Below, piece by piece: positions 26,418 through 34,622 of a DNA stretch of 64,000 nucleotides. The translations under genes and the position numbers were made by a program. This stretch comes from Robiginitomaculum sp. GTDB lineage: Bacteria; Pseudomonadota; Alphaproteobacteria; Caulobacterales; Maricaulaceae. Numbering within the stretch: the first letter of the stretch is position 1; each line of letters opens with the position of its first letter. The notes below the pieces were generated by a model. The model ran no database searches and was not told where the DNA came from. It saw nothing but the letters and a program-made list of their open reading frames with translations. The stretch is taken from NCBI GenBank assembly GCA_002733905.1, contig NVXK01000012.1:38362-102361 (forward strand), in the 5' to 3' direction.

Positions 26418-28109
26418 CTATTCTTCTTTGTTTAGGGATATTTGATCCCGGTAACGGTTGGTCAATGGATAACGACGATCACGGCCAAATGCCTGATTGC
26501 CCAGTTTCACCCCAGGAGGAGATTGATTACGTTTATACTCATTTATATAGAGTAAGTGCTGAATACGGTTTGCGATTTCGCTATCATGCCCACGCGCGAT
26601 CAAATCGTCTACAGAGATTTCTGCGTCAATAAGGCCGCGTAAAATATCATCAAGAATTTCATATGGCGGCAGGCTGTCTTGATCCGTTTGGTCAGGGCGA
26701 AGTTCTGCGGACGGTGGCTTGGTGATGATACGTTCAGGGATGGGAGCATCTACGCCCTTTACCCAATTTGGTGTATTTTCATTACGCCATTTCATCAGCG
26801 CGAATACTTCGGTTTTATACAAGTCTTTAAGCGGATTATACCCACCGCACATATCCCCGTATAATGTCGCATAGCCAACAGCCATTTCCGACTTATTCCC
26901 TGTCGTAATCAACATATGGCCAAATTTGTTAGACAGCGCCATCAATGTGACTGCGCGAATACGTGATTGTAGGTTTTCTTCTGTTGTGTCTGCTTCCAAG
27001 CCTTCAAATTTAGGCGCGAGCATGCCTGTAAATGCACCTACAGCGTCCGCAATCGGAATGATATCATAGGTACATCCCATTTTCTCCGCGCAAAGCTGCG
27101 CGTCATCATGACTATCCCCAGACGTATATTTAGACGGCAACATCACGCACCAGACATTTTCAGGGCCAAGCACATCAGCCGCAATACACGCCGCCATAGC
27201 ACTATCAATACCGCCAGACATGCCGAGCAAGACCTGCTTAAACCCACTTTTGCGAACATAATCACCAAGACCTGTCGCCATAGCGTACCAGTCGGCTTCA
27301 TGGCCTTTTAGCTGCTCAGTACGCTGCGCCGTTATACATGTCCATACACCGTCGATTTTCGACCATTTAGCGACATCAAAAGCTTCTTCGAAACTTGGCA
27401 ATGTTTGCACAAGCTCACCATCGGCACTCATCGTAAAGGAAGAACCGTCAAAAGCTAACTCGTCTTGACCACCGACCTGATTCACGTAAATCAACGGGAG
27501 GCCCGTATTTTTCAGACGCGCACGCGCAACAGTTTCGCGTTGCCAGTGAGCATTACGGCGCCACGGCGAACCATTTGGGGAAATCAGAAGTTCTGCGCCG
27601 CGTTCACTTAAATGCTCGCAAACACCTTCATGCCAAATATCTTCACAAATCGGCAAACCGATTTTAACGCCTTTGAACACAATCGGTTCTGGCAAAGGCC
27701 CCGCATTAAAAACACGGCGTTCATCGAACACACCGTAATTCGGCAAATCATGTTTAAAGCGGATATCAGTTATTTCGCCGTCTTGCATAAAAAGAACAGC
27801 GCTATAGAGTTGCCCGACCTGACCATTGTCCCCATCGCCATACCACGGCGTAGAAAACACGACAGCTGGATTGTTTTTTGTGCCTTTTGCGAACACTTTC
27901 ACTAATTCCATGCACGTGCGAATAGCCGATGGTTTCAGCAATAAATCTTCAGCAGGATAGCCAATCACATATGTTTCGGGCAGTACAAAAATATCTGCCT
28001 GTGCCGCGATTGCCTTGTCATACGCAGTTTGCGCTTTTTCCATATTTGCGCGTAAATCCCCGACCGTAGGGTTTAGCTGTGCCGAGGCGATTTTTAAGGT
28101 TGTTATCAT
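26418..28109 (-). CDS. nadE: Glutamine-dependent NAD+ synthetase
   Basis: A 563-residue two-domain enzyme that amidates nicotinic acid adenine dinucleotide to NAD+. The N-terminal nitrilase-type glutaminase domain has Glu in FVLPETYVIGYPAEDL, Lys in FKHDLPNYGVFDERR and Cys in GLPICEDIWHEG; the C-terminal synthetase domain (from about 275) has the P-loop LLGMSGGIDSAMAACIAADVLG and TTGNKSEMAVGYATLYGDM. Length is normal for the glutaminase-fused form, so ammonia need not be supplied. It is divergent from pepN and followed at once by gltX. Confidence 0.96.
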   Translation of the reverse strand: MITTLKIASAQLNPTVGDLRANMEKAQTAYDKAIAAQADIFVLPETYVIGYPAEDLLLKPSAIRTCMELVKVFAKGTKNNPAVVFSTPWYGDGDNGQVGQLYSAVLFMQDGEITDIRFKHDLPNYGVFDERRVFNAGPLPEPIVFKGVKIGLPICEDIWHEGVCEHLSERGAELLISPNGSPWRRNAHWQRETVARARLKNTGLPLIYVNQVGGQDELAFDGSSFTMSADGELVQTLPSFEEAFDVAKWSKIDGVWTCITAQRTEQLKGHEADWYAMATGLGDYVRKSGFKQVLLGMSGGIDSAMAACIAADVLGPENVWCVMLPSKYTSGDSHDDAQLCAEKMGCTYDIIPIADAVGAFTGMLAPKFEGLEADTTEENLQSRIRAVTLMALSNKFGHMLITTGNKSEMAVGYATLYGDMCGGYNPLKDLYKTEVFALMKWRNENTPNWVKGVDAPIPERIITKPPSAELRPDQTDQDSLPPYEILDDILRGLIDAEISVDDLIARGHDSEIANRIQHLLYINEYKRNQSPPGVKLGNQAFGRDRRYPLTNRYRDQISLNKEE

Positions 28110-28212
28110 AGTTTTGTCTTAAAGGGCTAAGCCCCATGCCGCAACCAAGGAATTTTGGTAAAAACAGAATAATACAGAGCTTGTATTACGCCACAATCGC
28201 GGCAATATATGC

Positions 28213-28238
28213 AGTTCACATGATATGAAGTTCACATG
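28213..28238 (+). promoter_or_regulatory. Direct repeat upstream of pepN
   Basis: AGTTCACATG occurs at 28213–28222 and again at 28229–28238, 16 bases apart, ending 21 bases before the pepN start. It could be a regulator site or a recent duplication; there is no independent evidence. Confidence 0.3.
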
Positions 28239-28259
28239 CAAATTTAAGCAGAGATTCCC

Positions 28260-30872
28260 ATGAAAACAGATATGCCCGTCATCACGCGCCTTAGAGACTA
28301 TAAAGCGCCAGACTTTAAAATCGAAACGATTGCGCTAGATTTCAATTTAGAACCTAAGAAAACACGGGTGAAGTCTGTTTTAAATATTGTAAAAACAGGA
28401 AGTCGTAATTCTGTACTTCATATGGACGGTGAAGACATTAAACTTGTCTCGATCAAACTCGACGGCAAGGCCCTGCCCAAATCAAAATATGTGCTGACAC
28501 AATCCGATTTAAAGCTCTCCGATTTACCTGATAAATTCGTCTTGGAAATTGAGACGATTTGCAATCCTTCTGCTAACACGACCCTCATGGGGTTATATGT
28601 TTCAGGCGGTCGTTTTTGTACACAGTGTGAAGCCGAAGGCTTTAGGCGCATCACCTTTTTTCCAGACAGGCCAGATGTGCTTTCAACCTATAGCGTGCGT
28701 ATAGAGGCGGATAAGAAACTATACCCAACCTTGCTTTCGAACGGCAATTGCAGTGAAGAAGGCGACCTTGATAACGGCCGTCATTTCGCGTGTTGGGAAG
28801 ATCCTTTTCCAAAACCCTGTTATTTATTTGCGCTGGTCGCAGGTAATTTTGATACGGTCAGTGATACATTCACGACGATGAGTGGGCGTACAATTCCACT
28901 TGATATTTATGTCGACCCCGGTGATTCTTCACGCGCAACATATGCAATGGACGCGCTGAAACGGTCTATGAAATGGGACGAAGATGTCTTTGGCCGCGAA
29001 TATGATCTCGATAGGTTTATGATTGTCGCTGTGCGCGATTTTAATTTTGGGGCAATGGAAAACAAAGGTTTGAATATTTTCAACTCCTCCCTTTTGCTTG
29101 CTGATGAGGCCAGTGCAACCGATATGAATTTCGAATTAATCGAGAGCGTGGTGGCTCATGAATATTTCCATAATTGGACAGGCAATCGCATTACGTGTCG
29201 CGACTGGTTTCAACTTTGCCTTAAAGAAGGCTTCACAGTTTTTCGTGACCAAGAATTTTCAGCCGACCAACGCGGTGCAGCATTGCAACGCATCAAAGAT
29301 GTAAAAGCCCTGCGTGGGCGGCAATTCCCCGAAGACGCTGGCCCACTTTCTCATCCCGTCCGCCCTGCAAGTTATATGAAGATTGATAATTTTTATACGG
29401 CAACGATTTATGAAAAAGGCGCGGAGCTTATCCGTATGCTAAAAACCCTTTTAGGGGCAGACATGTTTCGCAAAGGAAGCGATCATTATTTCGATACTCT
29501 GGACGGCACTGCCGCGACGATTGAACAGTTCATCGCGTGTTTCGAACACGCGAGCGGCCAAGATTTAAGCCAGTTTTTACGCTGGTATGAATATGCAGGC
29601 ACACCAACAATCAGCGTTGAAACGAAATATGACGAGACAGCGAAAACCTTTGACATTCACTTCAAACAAAGCCTTGGTAATCCGCGAAAACAACCGCTAT
29701 TGCTACCGATAAAAATGGGGCTTATCGACAAAGACGGCAGTAATTTTGGCGAACAAACCCTCTCTTTTCACACGTACGAAACAAGCGTGCATTATGAGAA
29801 TATTACGCACGAACCCGTGCTTTCTATATTCCGAGAATTTTCGGCGCCTGTGCATGTGGAATATACACAAAGCCCACAGCACGCTCTGTTACAAATGCGT
29901 TTTGACACGGATTTATTTAATCGTTGGGAAGCAAGTCAGTCGCTCGCCAGTGATATTTTAGTAGAACTCACCACATCGATTACGACAGGGAAAGCCCCTA
30001 CCAATGTGAAAACACTGCAATTATATATCACTGCCATCGTTGATATTATAAAAGATAAAAACATGGATATGGGGTTTAAAACACTGGCGCTTACCCCTCC
30101 TGGGGATGGGGCGGTTTTGCAAGCTCTTTCTATGAGCACCCAAAACGGCGTTGACCCGCTCGCCGTGCGCCAAGCCACACGGCTTTTACGGCGCGCCATT
30201 GCAGAAGCTGGTGCAGGTGCATTGGAAGAACTATACCTTGAGCTTTCAACGCCGACCGCATTTACCCCTGACGCGAACGGCGCAAGTCGCCGTGCGTTAC
30301 GCAATATATGCTTGCAATTTCTTGCCGAAAACCCAACGCCGCATGTCCGCGCCTTTGCACAACAGCAGTTTAAAACAACAACGAATATGACAGAAGAATT
30401 GGCGGCACTATTGACACTTATTCGCATGGGCGGCGCACATAGTGAAATGGCGTTAGATGCTTTTTATGACAAATGGAAAAGCACCCCCCTTGTCATTGAC
30501 AAATGGTTTGGTGCCAACGCCCTTGTTGGTGGCACTCACGCTTTGCAAAAAATGGAAACCCTTACCCAGCACGCGGCTTATATTGGCGGAAACCCAAATA
30601 GAGTGCGCGCGTTAATTGGTGGGTTTGCGATGAATAACCCAGAAGTATTTCATAAGCTTGATGGATCTGGGTATGCGTTTTTCACAAAGAATGTGCTCGA
30701 AATGGATAAACGCAATCCACAAGTGGCCGCGCGTCTTCTTGGTGTGTTTGGTATTTGGAACAAGCTAGATTTACAGCGACAGGCCCTTATCAAATCGGAG
30801 TTACGCAAAATCATTACCTCTAAACCATCTGCAAATGTTTTAGAAATCGCAACGAAATCTTTAGGGAGTTAG
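28260..30872 (+). CDS. pepN: Aminopeptidase N
   Basis: An 870-residue M1-family zinc aminopeptidase that trims N-terminal residues from peptides. Seen: substrate-binding GAMENKGLNIF, zinc and catalytic motif HEYFHNWTGNRITCRDWFQLCLKEG (HEXXH followed 18 residues later by Glu), the downstream Tyr region YTATIYEKGAEL, and a helical C-terminal domain of about 350 residues. Length matches the Escherichia coli PepN type, which includes the C-terminal domain (Ig-like then helical). An EAL-protein gene follows 14 bases later on the same strand. Cytoplasmic, as no signal peptide is seen. Confidence 0.96.
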   Translation: MKTDMPVITRLRDYKAPDFKIETIALDFNLEPKKTRVKSVLNIVKTGSRNSVLHMDGEDIKLVSIKLDGKALPKSKYVLTQSDLKLSDLPDKFVLEIETICNPSANTTLMGLYVSGGRFCTQCEAEGFRRITFFPDRPDVLSTYSVRIEADKKLYPTLLSNGNCSEEGDLDNGRHFACWEDPFPKPCYLFALVAGNFDTVSDTFTTMSGRTIPLDIYVDPGDSSRATYAMDALKRSMKWDEDVFGREYDLDRFMIVAVRDFNFGAMENKGLNIFNSSLLLADEASATDMNFELIESVVAHEYFHNWTGNRITCRDWFQLCLKEGFTVFRDQEFSADQRGAALQRIKDVKALRGRQFPEDAGPLSHPVRPASYMKIDNFYTATIYEKGAELIRMLKTLLGADMFRKGSDHYFDTLDGTAATIEQFIACFEHASGQDLSQFLRWYEYAGTPTISVETKYDETAKTFDIHFKQSLGNPRKQPLLLPIKMGLIDKDGSNFGEQTLSFHTYETSVHYENITHEPVLSIFREFSAPVHVEYTQSPQHALLQMRFDTDLFNRWEASQSLASDILVELTTSITTGKAPTNVKTLQLYITAIVDIIKDKNMDMGFKTLALTPPGDGAVLQALSMSTQNGVDPLAVRQATRLLRRAIAEAGAGALEELYLELSTPTAFTPDANGASRRALRNICLQFLAENPTPHVRAFAQQQFKTTTNMTEELAALLTLIRMGGAHSEMALDAFYDKWKSTPLVIDKWFGANALVGGTHALQKMETLTQHAAYIGGNPNRVRALIGGFAMNNPEVFHKLDGSGYAFFTKNVLEMDKRNPQVAARLLGVFGIWNKLDLQRQALIKSELRKIITSKPSANVLEIATKSLGS

Positions 30873-30886
30873 GCTAAGGCATTTGC

Positions 30887-31633
30887 ATGGCAGATTTAAA
30901 AATAATTCCAGACTTAAAAACCGAAGTTGGTTTTCGCACGCATATTTCTCAAAACAAATACACTGTGATGAGCCAACCCGTTTTTTGCACGCGCTCGGAT
31001 TCCGTCCTACATACAGAATGGTTGGTACGGTTTGATAGTGATACAGGGTTGGAACGTATTTTACGACCAGCCGAAATAAGTGGCGCCATTTCCGATCTTG
31101 ATCTCTCAATGCTTAAACAAGCTGTAAGTTCTTTAAACTTTGATCCTGAGCGCACCGCTATTGCGGTAAATTTATCTGGTGCTAGTTTTTCAGAACCTTC
31201 ATTTGAACGCTCATTACTGGCTATTTTAGCTGAGTTAAAAGCCTCGCCTCATAAATTACTGTTTGAATTAACAGAAACATGGAATTTAAGCGATTTAACA
31301 CCCGCAATTCGCCTGTTGAATATCTTACGCGAGCGTGGGCATAGCTTATGCCTCGACGATGTCGGCGCGGGTGCTGCAAGTTTACGCTATTTACGCGCAT
31401 TTCCAGCAGATTGGCTCAAAATTGATGGAAGTTTCGTGACGGGAGCCGCGACGAACACACAAGAACGTGCGGTACTTTTAGCCGTATTAAGCTTGCGAGA
31501 CAGCCTAGGGGTACGTTTCATCGCAGAAGGTATAGAATCAGAATCATTGCGGCAATTTGCAATGGAAATTGGCTTTGATGCGCTACAGGGCTATATTTTA
31601 GGTTCCCCAGAGCCGGAAATAAATATTAAGTGA
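30887..31633 (+). CDS. EAL-domain protein (cyclic-di-GMP phosphodiesterase-like)
   Basis: A 248-residue protein made of a single EAL domain without GGDEF or sensor parts. The signature residues are mostly present: HTEWLVRF in place of EALLR (the Glu is kept), NLSG, FELTET, LDDVGAGAASLRYL for DDFG, LKIDGSFV, IAEGIES and LQGYILGSP. The acidic and lysine residues needed to bind metal and c-di-GMP thus look kept, so it may be active; the altered EWL and RP-to-SP changes leave some doubt. It lies directly upstream of a PleC-like kinase, which fits a developmental or motility switch. Confidence 0.78.
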   Translation: MADLKIIPDLKTEVGFRTHISQNKYTVMSQPVFCTRSDSVLHTEWLVRFDSDTGLERILRPAEISGAISDLDLSMLKQAVSSLNFDPERTAIAVNLSGASFSEPSFERSLLAILAELKASPHKLLFELTETWNLSDLTPAIRLLNILRERGHSLCLDDVGAGAASLRYLRAFPADWLKIDGSFVTGAATNTQERAVLLAVLSLRDSLGVRFIAEGIESESLRQFAMEIGFDALQGYILGSPEPEINIK

Positions 31634-31711
31634 CGTCAAAGCCATATTTTTTATCGACTTCATTAACCATCACCCCCTATTCTGTTACTGATTCGAACAA
31701 TAGAGGCATAC

Positions 31712-34621
31712 GTGCATAACGGTAAAGAACCACAGCTATATATGCCACCGCCTCCACGTACTGGAGCGCAAAGACCTGCGTCCAACAGACAGGTTCAACA
31801 GACACAGCCCCCTAGAAAACAAACATTGCCTCACACACAAGTGCGTACAGATTTTGTACAGCCGGCTAGAGGTGGATTTAACCCCAATATCCCACCTCCC
31901 CATATTGAACGCCGTAATAAAGTTCGTACCCTATCGCAGCCTATCGCCAATCCAGCAGCTCTTAAAAACCGCGTACATCCCCATAATAAAATACAAGAAG
32001 AAAAACAAAACGGTAGAGCTATGCTTGCCGTAGCCGTTAGCTTTTTGATTTTTTACCTTTTATTGGTCTCCTCAAAAATCATAACAGATTTCACAAATAA
32101 CAAGCATGTTGCAAATGCTGAGCACATGACCCATGCACTTGGTTTAGCTCAAAAAATCTCGACTGTGATTGATAACAACATCCTTTGGATCAATAATGGA
32201 TTAAGTGAAGGTCGTTCACCACAACACTCAACCGATATGATTTCAAAATCCCCACATATAACCGCAAGCGCAATATTAAGCGCACAAAAACATGTCTATG
32301 CACTCTCACCATCTGGCGCGAATTATTTAACGCAAGTTAAATTGAATAACATCCAAGATAATGGTGTCTTACTGTCTTCCATCATTGAGAAAGATGGGAA
32401 AATCATCCCGATTATCATCAAAAGAACAGGTGATTATTACGCTGTCGCAGCGTTACCTGCCGACATTCTTTTAAATGAGGCGAAGCTAGACCGTACAAAT
32501 AGAACAGGTCTTGTTGCAAAGTCTGGTCGTATTATCGCAGGTAATAAAGGACTTGGTTTATCAGGCGCACGTGATTGGTTCCACGTCAAAACCGCAGATT
32601 TCGAAAAAATAACGCAGGCGAATGAAGAGGTTCGTCAACGCATTCGCATTGCAGGTTCAACTTACCGTATTGTGAGTGTTCCACTCCCGAATTCACAACT
32701 CAAACTCATTGAATCACGGCTTGAGCCAAAAATAAAATTGCTACAATCTGATTTAGTCATTTTTGCTATCCTTTTTATTGGTACCTGTGCTCTTGTCGCT
32801 ATGCTGTTGAACTCGCTTTACAAACGCATTAATTCTATTCGTCGCATTCAAAGACAAACAGAAATATCCCAACAGCGGTATCAAGCGGCCGTTGAAGGTA
32901 ACCGCGGCGGTATATGGGAGTTAGATATCCCAAACAACACAGCTTATGTCAGTGCATCGCTAGCGGGGCTTTTAGGCTTGCGTCGCCAAGAGCATGTCAT
33001 GCCAATTTCACAGTTTTTGAATTTATTTCATTCGCATGACCGTGATCGTTTTTTAGCAATAGCGCGTCGTGCCCATATACAGGGTGAATTTGAGATTGAT
33101 CTTCACATTGCCCATCTTCCGCTCATTTTGCAATGCCGTGGTCGCCCGTCCAGTCAACAAAATGATAACTATAAACGTGTTATTGTTGGTGTCGCAGTAA
33201 ACATAACGGAACAACGCGGTGCTCAACAAAGTTTGAAAGCCGCTGAAGCCAGATTGCACAACGCGCTTAGTTCTATGACAGATTCATTTGTGGTATGGGA
33301 CCAAAACAACAAACTCGTTTTATGGAATCTACGTTTCGAAGAATTTTTTAATATTTCATCGGGAAAACTACACGCGGGCATTGATCATGCGAGCGTAGAT
33401 TTTTTGGTCAAACCTAGCCTCATCGAAGTTATTCCAAGCCCTGACAATGACGGGCTCTCGGAAATCAAACTCAATGATGGACGATGGATTCGCTATATCG
33501 AAACAACAACTACCGAGGGCGGACGTGTGAGCGTGGGTACGGATGTTACAGAAATTCGCTTACGCGAAGCCGAACTACGAGAGAATAGCCGGGCGCTAAA
33601 AAACACCGTCGATGTTTTGCGCAAATCTCAAGACCGTATTGTGGAACTTGCCGATGAATACGAGCAAGAAAAAATCCGTGCTGAGGAAGCCAATCAATCC
33701 AAAACAGATTTCCTTTCCAATATGAGTCATGAACTGCGGACGCCATTAAATGCGATTAACGGTTTCTCCGACATTATGAAAAAAGAAATGTTCGGCCCAC
33801 TTGGCGACCCACGTTATAAAGAATATATTAGTGACATATTGTTTTCGGGACAACATCTTCTTGCTCTGATCAATGATATTTTGGATATGTCGAAAATCGA
33901 AGCTGGTAAAATGACACTTAATACAGAAGTTGTTTTCATGCATGAAATGTTGGCACAGGTCGTACGCATCATCAGGGGCCGTGCCAATGATTCACAATTA
34001 ACACTTGATATTACAAGTACCGAAGTGCGAGACATCGAAGCTGACCCACGGGCGATCAAACAAATCTTGCTAAACCTGATTACCAATGCCATTAAATTCA
34101 CACCTGAAGGCGGCACCGTTGGTGCTGAACTGATTGAGAAACATTCTGGAATCATTATTAAAATTACAGATTCAGGCATTGGAATATCCGAAGATAATAT
34201 TCAACGCCTTGCCAAACCATTCGAACAAGTTGTTGATACAGGCAATGGTCACAAAGAAGGTACCGGGCTTGGTCTAGCGTTATCCAAATCACTCGTGGAA
34301 TTACATGGCGGTAATTTTAAAATTGAAAGCGTGCTTGGCAAAGGCACAACGGTAACATTCTCTCTGCCTAACAAACCTATCCAACGTGCTGAAGAAGCAA
34401 AACCGACCGATGTTCGTCAAGAAATTTCACGACTTGCACAGGACATTGCGAGCGTATTAGGCGAAAGTGAAGTCCAAAAAAGCACAGCATTAGAGGCAAC
34501 AGTTCTAGATTTACCCCCACCAATGCCCACAATCGAGAATACGAACACAGCTAAACCCGTTCTTGCGAAACCTTATGTACAAACGCCACCACCACAACAT
34601 ACAAGAACTGACGCAGCGTAG
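31712..34621 (+). CDS. PAS-containing sensor histidine kinase, PleC/PdhS-like
   Basis: A 969-residue inner-membrane kinase. Order of parts: Pro/Gln-rich cytoplasmic N-terminus (1–100), membrane helix (about 103–120), periplasmic sensor region, second helix (about 348–368), two PAS-type domains (about 385–500 and 510–625), a coiled linker, the H-box SHELRTPLNAINGFSDIM (His near 672), then the ATPase domain with NLITNAIKFTPEGG, ITDSGIGI and GTGLGLALSKS, and a disordered tail of some 90 residues. The stretch FGPLGDPRYKEY next to SGQHLLALINDILDMSKIEAG is the signature of the PleC/PdhS subgroup that acts on DivK. Start is GTG at 31712 behind AGAGG. Confidence 0.82.
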   Translation: MHNGKEPQLYMPPPPRTGAQRPASNRQVQQTQPPRKQTLPHTQVRTDFVQPARGGFNPNIPPPHIERRNKVRTLSQPIANPAALKNRVHPHNKIQEEKQNGRAMLAVAVSFLIFYLLLVSSKIITDFTNNKHVANAEHMTHALGLAQKISTVIDNNILWINNGLSEGRSPQHSTDMISKSPHITASAILSAQKHVYALSPSGANYLTQVKLNNIQDNGVLLSSIIEKDGKIIPIIIKRTGDYYAVAALPADILLNEAKLDRTNRTGLVAKSGRIIAGNKGLGLSGARDWFHVKTADFEKITQANEEVRQRIRIAGSTYRIVSVPLPNSQLKLIESRLEPKIKLLQSDLVIFAILFIGTCALVAMLLNSLYKRINSIRRIQRQTEISQQRYQAAVEGNRGGIWELDIPNNTAYVSASLAGLLGLRRQEHVMPISQFLNLFHSHDRDRFLAIARRAHIQGEFEIDLHIAHLPLILQCRGRPSSQQNDNYKRVIVGVAVNITEQRGAQQSLKAAEARLHNALSSMTDSFVVWDQNNKLVLWNLRFEEFFNISSGKLHAGIDHASVDFLVKPSLIEVIPSPDNDGLSEIKLNDGRWIRYIETTTTEGGRVSVGTDVTEIRLREAELRENSRALKNTVDVLRKSQDRIVELADEYEQEKIRAEEANQSKTDFLSNMSHELRTPLNAINGFSDIMKKEMFGPLGDPRYKEYISDILFSGQHLLALINDILDMSKIEAGKMTLNTEVVFMHEMLAQVVRIIRGRANDSQLTLDITSTEVRDIEADPRAIKQILLNLITNAIKFTPEGGTVGAELIEKHSGIIIKITDSGIGISEDNIQRLAKPFEQVVDTGNGHKEGTGLGLALSKSLVELHGGNFKIESVLGKGTTVTFSLPNKPIQRAEEAKPTDVRQEISRLAQDIASVLGESEVQKSTALEATVLDLPPPMPTIENTNTAKPVLAKPYVQTPPPQHTRTDAA

Positions 34622-34622
34622 T

